A stretch of DNA of 64,000 nt from Ceratotherium simum simum (lineage: Eukaryota > Chordata > Mammalia > Perissodactyla > Rhinocerotidae). How positions within the stretch are numbered: position 1 is the first letter of the stretch; every line of letters begins with the position of its first letter. The position numbers and the translations under genes were made by a program. The notes below the pieces were generated by a model. That model did not search any database and was not told the origin of the DNA. It worked only from the letters and a program-made list of their open reading frames with translations. This document shows positions 1 through 11,720 of the stretch, piece by piece. Where the stretch lies: contig NW_004454160.1 of the NCBI RefSeq assembly GCF_000283155.1, forward strand, positions 9,192,157 to 9,256,156, written 5' to 3'.

Positions 1-330
1 TTGCGGGTATTATGCTCAGTGAAATAAATCAGATGGAGAAAGACAAATTCTGTATGACTTCACTCTTATGTGGAATATAAAACAAACAAATGAACAAACA
101 AAACAAAACAAACAGAAACACATAGATACAGAGAACAGATTGATGGTTACCAGAGGGAAAGAGGGTAGAGTGGGCAAAATGGTTAAAGAGGTTCAATTAT
201 ATGATGATGGATGGAAATTAGATTTTGGTGGTGTGCATGCTACAGTGTAGACAGAAGTTAAATTATAATGTTGTACACATAAACTTATATAATGTTATAA
301 ACCAATGTTAGCTCAATAAAAAAATAAAAT
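1..330 (+). mobile_element. L1 LINE 3' end
   Basis: The sequence reads like the 3' untranslated part of a mammalian L1. It has the typical stretch with an ACTCTTATGTGGAATATAAA core, followed by GGTTACCAGAGGGAAAGAGG, and ends in an AATAAAAAAATAAAATAAA tail near 315-335. It is 5'-truncated by the window edge and has no ORF1 or ORF2 coding in view. The short open frame at 68-250 is L1 3'UTR sequence, not a gene. Confidence 0.7.
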
Positions 331-1510
331 AAATCAACTTGAAATGGATCATAGACTTGAATACAAGGCTAAAACTATAAAATTTCTTGGAGAAAACAAG
401 AGAAAGTCTTAGTGGCCTTGGGCTTGGCAAAGATTTCTTAAATATGACACAAAAAGCACAAAATATACAAGCAAAAATAAGTAAACTGGATATACAAGCA
501 AAAATAAATAATCAAAATTAAATCTTTTTTCCTTCAAAAGGCACTGTTAAGAAAATGAAAAGGTTAGCCACAGACTGGAAGAAAATATTTGTAGATGAAT
601 ATGTTCACTTGCAGAACATATATCTGACAAAGGACTTGCAACTAAAATATATAAAGAACTCTAACAATTCCATAAGAAGATGAATAATCCAATTAAAAAA
701 TGGGCAAAAGATTTAACAATCACTTCACCAAAGAAGATACACAAATGTCAAATAAGCACGTGAAAAGATGCTCAACCTCATTGGTCATTAAGGACATGCA
801 AATTAAAACAATGAGATACCACTACATAACCACTAGAATGGGCTAAAATTAAAGCAACTGACCATTCCAAGCATTGGCAAGGGTCCATGTAGAGGAACTG
901 GAACTCTCATTCATTACTGGTGGGAATGTAGAATGGTATGATCATTTTACAGTATGGTTTGGCAGTTTCTGAAGAAGCTAAATATAATCTACCACATGAT
1001 TCAGTCATTCCGTAACTAGGTATTTACCCAAGAAAACATATGTCCACATAAAGACTTGTACGTGAATGTTTATGGTACTTTTATTTGTAATAGTCCAAAG
1101 TGGATACAATCCAGATGTCCATCCACAGGTGAATGCATGAGCAAATTGTGATAGATCCATACTACGGAATCCCACCCAGCAATGACGATGAATGAACTAT
1201 TGATGCACACAACAACATGGAGGAATCTCAAAATAATTATGCCGATTGAAAGAAGCCAGATAAAAAAGAGTGCATACTTACTGTATAACCTCATTTATAT
1301 AATTTTCTAGAAAGGAAAACTAATCTACAGTGACAGAGAGCAGATCAGTAGTTAGCAGGTGGGAATGGGGAGGGGGTGGAAGGAGGAATGACAAATGGGT
1401 GATGGTTTCACAGGTGTACACCTATGTCAAAATTTATCAGCTTGTGCGCTTTAAGTATGTGGTTGTATTGCGTGTTAATTATACTTCCATAAGGTTGTAA
1501 AACAAAGGGA
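331..1510 (+). mobile_element. Older L1 LINE 3' fragment
   Basis: This is a diverged L1 3' region on the plus strand. Recognisable L1 phrases are the block around 895-960 (GGAACTCTCATTCATTACTGG followed by a GGTTTGGCAGTTTCTGAAGA-like block) and the block around 1010-1210 containing ACCCAAGAAAACATATGTCC. It is full of stops. The younger L1 tail at 1-330 lies directly upstream, so this may be two insertions or one rearranged element. Confidence 0.65.
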
Positions 1511-2999
1511 ATTCATTTTAGATTGCTACCCATCATACACTCAAACATAACTGAAACAAAATTACTCTTACTATGTGCCATGTAATCTGATATATCCATT
1601 TCATTCTATTCTATTCCATTTAATTGAAAATATACTCTGATCATGATCTACTAATTGATTTCATGACTCACTAATGGGTTGATACCTGTAGTTTAAAAAA
1701 CACCACTTTAAGACACGTTTGAAAAATGAATGGCTTGAGTCCAAAATAGTCTTTTAATTACATGGATGAACCCCTCTGGGCCTGTTTCTACGTCTTTACC
1801 ACTAACTTCACTCTCTTCTTCTGTTAACGTGGTTGAAAAATTGTAGAGCTTTAAAGTAGAAGTCCTCATCTTTCAAATCCTTGCATTGGAGACTGAGAGT
1901 TACTCTTGCCCTTTTGCCACCATCTTCCTACTGACTTGTTTGGGAGATTGTTGATTTTATGATCTCACAATGAAAATTCTTCTGTGATGACTCTAGTCAG
2001 GGGGAACACTCTAGGGGGCTTTCGAGGGACAGCGAGATGGCAGCTGCCGACCGCACAGTTACTACGGTTGCCAAAGCTTTTGGACTTTATTAACACGGGC
2101 AGCAGCTGCTATTAGCTATCAGCTCTCTTCATCCAGGAGAGCAAGCAGGCAAGCAGAGTGAACCCACTCTGTGTGGTGACATTTAGTTTCCTGAAGAATT
2201 TACTTTTAGTTGTTGTTTTTGCCTGAGCATGAAGAAGGCCATGTGGAAAGTGGTTCCTGCTTTCTAGTGTACAGTACATTCACAGTGGTAAGTAACTGTG
2301 TGCACCACAGGGTCCAGCAAAGAAGAGAAAAAGCTGGAGGAGGGAAGCAGAGACTAGAAATGATGAAAGAAGTCTAGGCCTGGGGAGGTTTCAATTCTGT
2401 TATGAATTAGAGTTCCCGTATGGAACTTCATATTTAGGTGCCTGGCAGTCTGTCTTCAATTACACATCTTTCTGTGTCACAGGAAGTGGTGTAATTTGCA
2501 AATTCAGTCCATTTTAAGTCTGTAAAGATTTTAATAAATGAATTTGAAACCGAAAGGAATTGAAACTTGGGCAAAAGTTTGAGTTGAGATTCTGGTCTCG
2601 GCATTTTTCTAGACAGTGGCTGAAGACAAGCCCCTGGAAGAGCTGCCGTTTTCCTCAGCCTTCCTGTGGCTCCAGAAGAACCAGTGGAATAGACGCCCAA
2701 GCCAAGGCTCACGGCACACCCCGGAGACACTGCATTGTAAAGGAGAGCTTGAACTCCTAGGCTTGGCAGAGTGGTCTAGATCTCAGTTTATTTAGCTCTA
2801 AAAGTCTAAAATCTAGGTTCTGCTCAGACAAGTAGCTGTCAGAGTTTGCAAGTTCAGAATTCGAAGAGTCTTGTGGGCTGGGAATCACAGCATATCAATG
2901 CAATTGCGTCTGGGCAAATAGATTTCAGTATCAAGTTCACACCTTCCTTAGTTAGAACTAGGAGAGAGCATGATATCGTGACAAATACTTGGTCTTGGT
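1511..2999. other. Intergenic, no gene recognised
   Basis: No exon with convincing coding content, no RNA gene and no clear repeat family was recognised here. Open frames are below 100 codons and overlap on both strands, as expected for noncoding DNA. RAP1A is expected beyond the left edge from human synteny, but none of its exons was seen. Confidence 0.5.
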
Positions 3000-3400
3000 T
3001 GTCAGGCAAACCTTGGTTCAGATTCTGTCTCTGCTACCTGCCAGCCTTGTGACTTTGGGAAAATCACTTAACCTCTCTGAACTTCAGACTTCTCATTTAG
3101 AGTAGTAGTTCTCAGCCAGAGTGATTTTGCCCCAACCCAGGGACCATTTGGTAACGTCTGGAGACCTTTCGGATCATCACAACTTGAGGGTGTGGGGGTG
3201 CCACTGGAATTTAGTGGGTAGAGGCCATAGATGCTGCTAAATATCCTACAATGCACAGACAGCCCCTCAAAGCAAAGAATTGTCTGGTCCAAAATATCAG
3301 TAGAGCTAAGGTTGAGAAATTCTGGCTTACAGATAATGTATGCAAAGTATCTGGCATAAAATAGGTAGGTGCTGAATCAATGGTAGCTATCATTACCAAA
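3000..3400 (+). repeat. MIR SINE split by a MER20 insertion
   Basis: The left half (about 3000-3103) has the MIR core around TGTGACTTTGGGAAAATCAC and TTAACCTCTCTGAACTTCAG. The right half (about 3326-3400) resumes with the MIR 3' part, around TGCAAAGTATCTGGCATAAA and GGTAGGTGCTGAATCAATGG. The two halves are separated exactly by the MER20 copy, so MER20 landed inside an existing MIR. Confidence 0.7.
3104..3325 (+). mobile_element. MER20 hAT-Charlie DNA transposon, near full length
   Basis: About 222 bp starting AGTAGTTCTCAGCCAGAGTG and ending GGTTGAGAAATTCTGG. These form the expected hAT terminal inverted repeats (GGTTCTCAAC-like against GTTGAGAAAC-like). The interior has the MER20 blocks GATTTTGCCCC, GTAACGTCTGGAGACCTTTC and ATCCTACAATGCACAGACAG. 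The length fits the roughly 219 bp consensus as remembered. It is non-autonomous and encodes nothing. Confidence 0.75.
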
Positions 3401-3519
3401 TAATCATCAATCTAATGTGACTAATTGAAAACCAGATTCTGGGGAAGCATGGACCATGCTTTAGGTTCAGGAAAAGTCCCCAACAGTGTCCCTGCAGGCC
3501 ACCAGTTAGTGCATGTGTA

Positions 3520-3745
3520 GCAGAGAGGTTCACAGTGGTGGCTCTGGACCCAGCCTGCCCCGGTCCAAATCCTGGCTCTACCATTTACTACATGTGTATT
3601 CTTGGGCCAGTCACCTAACCTCAGTCTCCTTATCTACAAAATGAGGACGATAATGATACCTGCCTCACAGAGACGTGTTAGGATGCACAAAGGACGGGTC
3701 TGAATAGCATAGCAACTACTCAACTAAGATTTGCTGTTATTACAA
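3520..3745 (+). repeat. MIR SINE
   Basis: The core includes AAATCCTGGCTCTACCATTT, GGGCCAGTCACCTAACCTCA and AAAATGAGGACGATAATGAT, which is the usual order of MIR motifs in sense orientation. Confidence 0.75.
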
Positions 3746-3879
3746 GGGGAGTAGCTATAGAGCCAGCGCCGAGAGGGCCCTGATTTTATTAAGAAGCTCT
3801 GAACTTTTTGATATGAAGTATGAAGGGGAACACAAACCAAACAGAAATGTATAATTCACACAGCAACAGAAAGTTCATT

Positions 3880-4110
3880 AGCCTGCTAAGGACCCACTCT
3901 GAGTTGCTGGGCAAGGTGCCAGGTATTTATAAACATCATCTCATCAAAGCCCCTTGACAACTCTCCGAGTGGCTTTTATTGACCCATTTCAGTCTTATTT
4001 TACAAATATGGATACAGGCTCCGAACAATTAAAGTACCTTGCCCAAACTCACACTGCCCTAAGGGGTAGAGCTAGAGTTTTAAATCCAGGTATGACTCCA
4101 GCCTGTTTTT
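3880..4110 (-). repeat. MIR SINE, antisense
   Basis: The MIR core appears as reverse complement on the plus strand: AAACATCATCTCATCAAAGC, then TTTTACAAATATGGATACAG, then CTTGCCCAAACTCACACTG. The order matches antisense MIR. Confidence 0.7.
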
Positions 4111-4513
4111 GTCGCAGGAATTCAGAAGTGCTCAACTCAGGGCAAATTCCAGGATATGGAACATTCAACGAGTTGGAGTTGTTTACATTTAAGGAAAAGA
4201 AGAAAAATTTAAAGCCAAGCCTCTGTCTCTAGTACTGGCTGGGACAGATGGCCTGGGGCATGTGGGGATGAGGAAAGGGGAGCTTTGCTCCGGTGACAAG
4301 TTCAGTGCTAAGTTCAGACAGCCATCTTGCATTGCCATCGCAGCATAACGCCGCTCATGAGGAACATTTCTTGGTAACGGCCGAGGCCTGGCAGCCGAAA
4401 GAGGGCATGTACTGTTATGTTACTCAGTGTTGGTACTTTTTGTCTTGAGGAGATCGTTTCTAGAGGATTCCTGAGACACCTCTTCTCTCATTAGATGTTT
4501 CATGAGGCTACTC

Positions 4514-4553
4514 TTGTGTGTGTGTGCGTGTGTGTGTGTGTGCGTGCATGTGT
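4514..4553. repeat. (TG)n microsatellite
   Basis: About 40 bp of TG dinucleotides interrupted by CG and CA steps, flanked by unique sequence. Confidence 0.9.
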
Positions 4554-7500
4554 AGTGGGGTGAGAGCACAATACCCTGGAACTGGGGAGTTAGCAGAACC
4601 GGGAGATGGTCTGGCAGAAGATGTGGCCTTTCTCTAAACAAACAGCTCTGTTCAGATAAGGGTGGATATGGTGCCTAAAAATAGGCAAGAGGCCTGAATA
4701 TATCCCAAGACTAGCCGTGTGAAGGGGTCGTGCAGGTTGATGCTCAGGCCTGGGGCTGTGAAATGGGTGTTATTTCATGGATTTCTGGCTTTCTTGGGGC
4801 CCCCTTCACCCCATCTGGTGTGGGAAAGCATCACACATGGCTTGCACCCAGAAAACTACCGGGGCAGACCTCCCCGGCTGCCTGCCTCATTGCGCAGATA
4901 ATGGGTTTTGAGGCCTTCTCAGGAACTTGGGCCCCAGTCACCCAGGAGAAGCTTCAGAGGAGCAAAGCACAGGCCACAAGGCCTCAGCGTCACCCTGTGC
5001 CCTGCGTGTTCCATGGGAGCCTGTGCTCTTTCTGGGCAAAAATGCTCTTCCAAGTTCACTAACCTGGTTGTTTCAATATAGGAGAGGAAACAGATGCTGG
5101 CTGGGCGGAAGTCTGAGAAGACAGGGTTTTGGCAGTGGCTTGCACAGGCTGATGAGGATGTGGGGTGTTCTCCCAGTTAGGCCTCTGCTGATTTGCTCTT
5201 GGGCCTTTCTAACACTGCCCTGAGCCACCGCCGTCGGAACTTGGCTCCTCCACGAGCTCCTCCTCATGGCTGACATGGGGAGGTGGGTTATTTTCAAGCT
5301 GATCTTTGTGATTTCCTCTTGGCCTTCATCCTTGCTCTCCCCTCTCAGAGGCCCTGAGAACAGCTTTCCGCTTAGGCCAGCTCAGCTGAGTGATTTGTGC
5401 AGGGTCCTGGGAGGTGAGAGCTGGCTGTGCATGGACAGTGACATGGCCAAGGCGGGTGCCAAGGGCCCTGTGCTGGCAGGCAGGGTCCAAACCTGGCTGA
5501 TCTCATGACAGGATCGTCAGGGGGCCCCCAGCTTCAGGCTCAGGTACTGGGGGAGAGTGGGGGAGAGACACCCAGAGCAGTCACCCCCAGGAATCACGTG
5601 GAACCTGCAGTTCCAGATCTCTCCAGGGCCATGTAAATGGGTACGAATGCCGAGCATGGGCATCATGGAGCTGATCCTGACCAGGGGCTGCCCCTTTCTG
5701 GGCCAGGCTGTGCTGATGAGACCAGCTCACCTCTGTGGTCTGCAGGGAACTCTCCTCCGGTGTCCCTCGGCTCACGGAGTTTGGGAGGAGCATGTCCTGC
5801 TGGGTATACCACCAACATCCTCAAATTGTGTCTTGAGTGAATCATACCGACAGTCTCACCCTCTCCACCCCTGCGTTGGAGGAGGGGAGCTGAGCTGGCG
5901 GCACTGTGACTTCTGGGGGATGCCCGGGAGACAAATTCCTGTGCAAAGGCCTTGAGAGCTCTGCCTCTGCAGCCTCTGGCTCCCTCTAGTTCTCAGACCC
6001 ACACCCCGGGCACCTCCAGTGCAGCCACAGAGCCCAATAGCTGCCTGTGAGCAACGGGGCCCATGCCTCTGGCGCAAGTGACAGTTCCTCTCAGGGACCT
6101 AGTTCCCTGTCATCTGCTGGCAGGAGACTGACAGAGTCCCCATCGCCCATCAGGGAGCACTCAGCCCCTGTTCTCTCCCCATCTCTCAGGTTGATCCAAC
6201 AGCGCGGGCCTGAAAACCCCTCTCAGCTGGTGATTCCTTCCTCAAATAAGCAGGGCTGAGGACCAGCAAGCCACAGTTTAGGAAGCTGGTGCTTCCTCTC
6301 TAGGGCACAGGCGAGTGGGGGCTCAGTCTTTACCAGGTGGGAGTCCTGGTTTGCAGCCCTGGTGAAATCAGGTGGGAAGAGCCAGGCTGTGTCCCACAGG
6401 CCAGCACCAGTCCATGAGATGCTCAGAGAGGCCTTTCCAGGTTAGCATCTGGGTCAAGAACTAGGCCTTCACTCTAGAGAGCCCCTCTTAGGGGAAGAGC
6501 AGACCCTGGGGCCGTCTTTCTGTTGAATTCAGGATTCTAGACCCTCAACCTCTGTCACTCACCCGTAGAGTGAAACAGAGGTGGCAAACCCACCTCTCGA
6601 GGTCGCAGTGGGGTTAAAGGAGCTGCTCTGAGCAGTGGGGCACAGTGGCTGGGTGAGTGGCTGCTGAGGTGGGGCCGGCTTTACTGTTCACAAGTAGCGC
6701 AACCTCGGGCAAGTCATTAGCCTTTCCAAATGCCACCTTCCTTACCTGCAGAAAGCTGACGGTGAAAATGATGGGCTCTATGATAGGCCACGCCAGGGAT
6801 CAAGGGAGAGCCTGGGACACAGCACTGAGAGTTGTGCGGGCCCCAGAGGAAGCCCTGAGGAGGGTTAGTTGCTATTACTGTGTCACCACTTGGGAAAGTC
6901 TCGAGCGTCCCTGACACGGGGCAAGCAATTGACTACTTGTTACTTTTCCCCTTCCTTCCTCATCAACCTGAATGAAGGGAGGCGGCGTGGCATAGTTTGT
7001 GTGTGTGTGTGCCCACGCTGCACACACACTCACGGCGGGAGGGTGCTGGGTATTAATTCCAACTTTGCTTCTAACTTACTACATTTATTCCCTCTTTGGG
7101 CCCTTGTGGTCATCTGTGAAGTGGAAAATTGGACCTATTGTTTTCTAAGATCCATTTCAGCTTTAACATCGAATTCAACGTTTAGAGTGATATTTGTGAA
7201 GGGGTAAGCATACACTCCCTTCATTTGGTCAAGATGAGGCCGAGTTAATCTTCAGCAAGTCAAGGCGGGGAGGAGCTGGGAGGCCAGCAGCAGTCTCAGG
7301 GCCTAACACTGGCACCGCTGCCTGTTTGCGGTTCTCTGTGGAGGCTGTGCCCCTTGCCCTCCTTCCTGAGGTTCTCGCATCTTCCTCCCATGGCCCCTCC
7401 CACCACCTCCCCTGCAGCCCCATCCCTGACAGCAGCCCAGGCCTCTCAGCAGACGTTTCCAGTTGGTAGACGGCATGGAGTTCACATTGGTCACTTGTTC

Positions 7501-8515
7501 CATTTGCTCAGAAACAACAGCCAGCATTATTGGCAGGAAACGGAGCGGGTGCCAGCTCCAGGGTAACACAAAAAACCCTAGTCATGGGCACAGGGCGGGG
7601 GTGGGGCGGGGGAGGGAAGGAGCGCGGCCGGACTGTCTTGCAGTGACCTAGAGTTCTGTTGCCCCAGCTGAAGTCACGGTCACTGAAGCAAGGTCTAGCT
7701 TTCCTCTGGGAAAGGCCAGAGTAGGCCAGTTGACTCATCTTGGAGGGACAAGGACAGAATGAGATGCTATCTTGGAGGCCGGGAGTGATGGGATCCTGGC
7801 TCCACAGCCCAGCCCTGAGGCTAAACTCTGGACCTAGAACAAATTCTATTTCTTTGTTCCTTTGAAATCAGGAAAGTATCCAGGGTTACTGAAAGATTAG
7901 ATGATGTTTGGTGTTTAGAGTTGAGAACAACTACAAATAAATGTAATGCAAATTAAATTATGGGCCTCATGTGCCCCATATTTGCCACGCAGCTGTTTTG
8001 GCAGGAGTTGGCTGTAATATTCAGCAACCCTCACACCCCGCACAGGAGGGGCCCCTTCATACTGGTGAACAGTGCTGAGTGATCTGCCAGGCCCTCGAGA
8101 ATGAATGACACATGAGAAATGGAAACTATGATTATTGCTCCGGATAATCTGGCTCTGGAGGCCAGCACTGGGAGAGCTTCACCTGCGGCAAGATGTGGGC
8201 CTGAGCGGCTCTTAGGGGATAGTGACCTGGTAGGCTGCATGTCCAGAACTGAGCATCATCAGGCCTGAGGCTGCCTTTCCCCAGGCTCACAAAGGAGTCA
8301 TGGGTGGGACTGGTGGGGAGCCCACCCAACAGGCCTGCTTACGCTTCCCGGTGGGTGGGCACCATAACGCCAACAAACCACTCAGAACAGAATAAGCAAG
8401 GCACTCCCTGGCAAGTGTGGAGAAGGGAGAGGAAGATGTTACTGCTCCCCGGAATCTCCTTTGGACATTTCCCATTTCTGAAGTCGGGAGCACCATCATA
8501 GGATTTGGAATAGGA

Positions 8516-8607
8516 ACAGAGCCCCTTCAGTGAGAGACTGAGAGAGTCAGCGCTGAAGAAACACAGTGTCTGGGGAGTGCATCCTCGTGGATTCCCAACA
8601 AGCCGGT
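8516..8607 (+). repeat. Local direct repeat, copy A
   Basis: Begins ACAGAGCCCCTTCAGTGAGA and runs through AGTCAGCGCTGAAGAAACAC and GGATTCCCAACA. It is roughly 80 percent identical by eye to a second copy at 9331-9422 in the same orientation, about 815 bp away. It belongs to no repeat family I recognise. Confidence 0.7.
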
Positions 8608-9330
8608 ATCTCATGGCTAGGGAGGGATGGTAGGCGTGGAATGAGTTTCCTTTAACTCAATATTATGAAGCACCTCATGAATGGAGCACTGGGTGGGGCC
8701 CTGGGGTGGCCATGTGGGTACAACATGGACCCTCCCGGGAGCGCTCACCCACACTGGTGCCGGGGTGGGTGTAGGGTGGTGGGGAGTGAGCACTGTGGAC
8801 CACGTTCTGTGCCAGCTGCCGTGTCTGTGTTACTTCACTCAGTCTGGAGTCGGGTATCTTTGTCATTTATCAAAAGGGAAATGAAGACACAGAGAATAAA
8901 CAATCTGTCCAATGTCACCCATTTAGAAACAGAGTTTAAAACAAGAAAGATGGGTGTGTTTGAAGCACACCGCTAGACCCGATTTCTCTCCTGGAGCACG
9001 TTGGAAAGAGCAGAGTGGGACAGGCCTGGCACCCGAATGCAGGGGTGCTGGTGTGCATGCTCTGAAGCATCTCGCTATAGCTGCTCCTCCTTTAGGCACG
9101 TCTGGGTGCTCTAGGTGCAGAAAGGCACTGCTGACGTGGGCACTGTGACTTGTTGGCACCCACCGTTACACCTATTAGCATAGATGGCAGGCTGACTTGT
9201 CAAGGTCAAACGCAGTGATGAAAGAAGGAAAGATCAACTGTGAGCTTGGTTGGAGGGGCCCAGGCTGTTTGGCTGGGGATTCAGAAAGACGGGACCAGAG
9301 TGACAAACGAGCCAGTGAAGCAGAACAGGG

Positions 9331-9422
9331 ATAGAGCCCCTCCAGCAAGAGACTGAGAGAATCAGCCGTGAAGGAACACAGGAACTGGGGAGCACATCCT
9401 TATGGATTCCCAACTATGTGGA
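9331..9422 (+). repeat. Local direct repeat, copy B
   Basis: Begins ATAGAGCCCCTCCAGCAAGA and runs through AATCAGCCGTGAAGGAACAC and GGATTCCCAACT. It is the counterpart of the copy at 8516-8607. The flanks of the two copies do not match, so the duplicated unit is short. Confidence 0.7.
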
Positions 9423-10084
9423 CTCCTAACCATTTTTGCTAGCGAAGAAACCTGGCTGCTTGCTCTAGGTTTGACCTTGAACTAGCCACTCTGGGCGCTG
9501 GTTTCCTCTGGTGCTCCATCCCACCCCAAATCCTTGTGTCCTGGAAACCGCATGCCGAACATAGTGTTCTGGGGCAAGTCACTCAACTACGTGAGCCCCA
9601 TTACATCATATATCAAACTAAACTGGACACCACGGGCCAGAGGTGGTTCTAGGTCCTGCAGACGGAGGAGTGACAAGACAAGTAAGGATATGAATAAACT
9701 AGTTCTGGTTGTGAAAGGGGTAACATAAGGAATAAAGTGAGATGATGGAGAGTGCATATGTGTGAGTGAGTGTGTGTGTAACATGGCACCGTTTAGATAT
9801 GTCACAGAGATGAGAGAATGAAACGGGCTATTGTACGTCAAAATGCTGAGACCACAAACTGTAATGTAAATATCAGACGTTCTCTCCAAGGGTCCCATTG
9901 ACTAGACCCAAACTGATCACACACTGTTTTCTCTCTGTATTGGTTTGAGATGGAAGTTAGCTGTAAAAAGCTATTTTTGTTGAGGAAGAAGTCTTCCTAA
10001 ATCTCTCCTGATTCCTCAATGGACGCAGACAGCTGTGGTCAGCATTCTTGCAAGATGAGGAGAAGACACACCTGAGGATAATAC

Positions 10085-10390
10085 ATTATACATTCAGTGA
10101 GGGTTTATTGCACGTCTTCTATGTGCCAGGTACTATTTTAGGCTCTTGGTACTTTGGGGAGAAGGGAGTAGGGGGGTAGATACAAAGATAAATAAGGCAA
10201 AATTTCTTATGGAGTTTACTTAAGGAATTTACTAGCTAGTGGGAGAAACAGTTGTGTAAATAAATAACTACAAAATGTAACAAGTGCTCAGAGAGAGGAA
10301 TGTGTGAGCTGATGTGGGAGTACAGAGGAGGAAGCTATTAACTCAGCTTGGGAGGAACTTCAATCCTTTGTGGAAGTAGGTGGGGTGAAC
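10085..10390 (-). mobile_element. L2 LINE 3' fragment, antisense
   Basis: Reads as the reverse complement of the L2 3' end, with GGGTTTATTGCACGTCTTCT, ATGTGCCAGGTACTATTTTA and GATACAAAGATAAATAAGGC. Noncoding. Confidence 0.6.
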
Positions 10391-11465
10391 ATAAATAAAA
10401 ATAAACTCCACCTGTGGGAATCATAATATTATGCCCTATATACAGCACCATTCCTAAGGGAGCGTTTACTCGATATTGCTAGATATTGATGCCTCAAGTG
10501 TCGTATTGAGCTCAAAAGGCTCGCTGAACCCCACAGGGCATTTTCAGTCTCATAACATTTTTTTTATTTTGCCCAAACTGATAATCTACAATATGATTGT
10601 GGACCGCTTGTAGAGGAAAAAAATCTTCACCCCAAAGTCACAGGGGACTGACAAGAATCTTTGTACAACAGCCTGGAATAATGAAACTGCAGGCGTGCCT
10701 TCCGAATAAAGGCTAATGCTCCCTCTAATGTTAGTTCTTTGTATTTATTATTTATTCCTTGCCTCCTTTCAAAAAGGATGGGAAGCCGCTCACAGTAAGA
10801 GGACAGGGTATGATAGACTCACTAACACACCAGGAGCTAGGGGATGACATGGGGTATAGACGCCCTGGAAAACCTAAGCAAGGGGGATTACTGAGACAGA
10901 ACACCAGCTCCGAGCTCTTGGCTTCCCACGCAAAACCGAGTTATACAAAGCTCTCCTATTAAGCGGTTTAACAAAGCAGGCTAGTTTATTAAGAAAAGCA
11001 ACCTCTTTTTAGCACTAAATTCCTCAGAGAAATTTAACGGAACCAACATTCTACAAGGGATGTAGCATCAGATGGTATCTTGAGTTATAAAGAAACGCTG
11101 AGATACACTTCACATGACAGCATTCTGTATTTACCTTGACTAGAAAGCAGAGAGAGTAAGGTTATCTGGGGAGGCATTTTAGCCAGGAACTAAAGTAAAT
11201 ACGGTTTCATGATATCGTCATCCGATCGTGGACTAGCTGCAGGAGCAGTGTGTGGAGACTGCAGAGGGTCGGCCAGCCGGCCACTCGCCACAGGCCCGGA
11301 GTAACCATCTAAGCTGAGCTCTGACAGGAGCTGGAGAGCAGACAATTGACACAATAACACACTGCCCTCAATAGCCGGCCTGAGCTAAGAAACAAGTCTT
11401 ACACATTAGGATCCTGAAGCATTTCTGTCGAAAATGACAAGTTGGGTTTTGGCATCATTGATATG
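10391..11465. other. Intergenic, nothing recognised
   Basis: AT-rich sequence without a convincing exon, RNA gene or nameable repeat. The single 67-codon frame at 10759-10962 has no recognisable similarity. Confidence 0.5.
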
Positions 11466-11469
11466 GAAG

Positions 11470-11720
11470 TGTTTTCCTGTGGTTCACTGGGAAGGGCTGT
11501 GGCTTTGAAGCCAAGACAGACCTGGGTTGGGCCCAGCTCTGCCATTTACTGGCTGTGTTGCCCAGAACAAAGTCATTCAGTTGTCACCAAGTCTTAGATT
11601 CCTCATCTGTGAAACGGATCTGATAATACTTAATTGCAGGGTTGCTGTAGAATTGTAAACGATGTGTATAAAAGACCTGGCAGTGTGCCTGGCACATGTT
11701 AGTGGACATTCTGTCGATGG
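11470..11720 (+). repeat. MIR SINE
   Basis: Contains GGCCCAGCTCTGCCATTTAC, CTTAGATTCCTCATCTGTGA and GTGTGCCTGGCACATGTTAG, the usual MIR succession in sense orientation. Confidence 0.75.

Larger units (their letters stand above)
4111..9300. other. Intergenic, mostly unrecognised, with a few MIR remnants
   Basis: This GC-richer stretch shows no exon I can support. Open frames reach 132 codons (5557-5955) but overlap in several frames and resemble no known protein. Degraded MIR copies are probable at about 6660-6790, 7040-7180 and, antisense, 8780-8945. A TG-rich microsatellite and half of a local direct repeat are listed separately. A distant alternative first exon of TMIGD3 could lie here or left of the window, but none could be identified. 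Confidence 0.45.
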
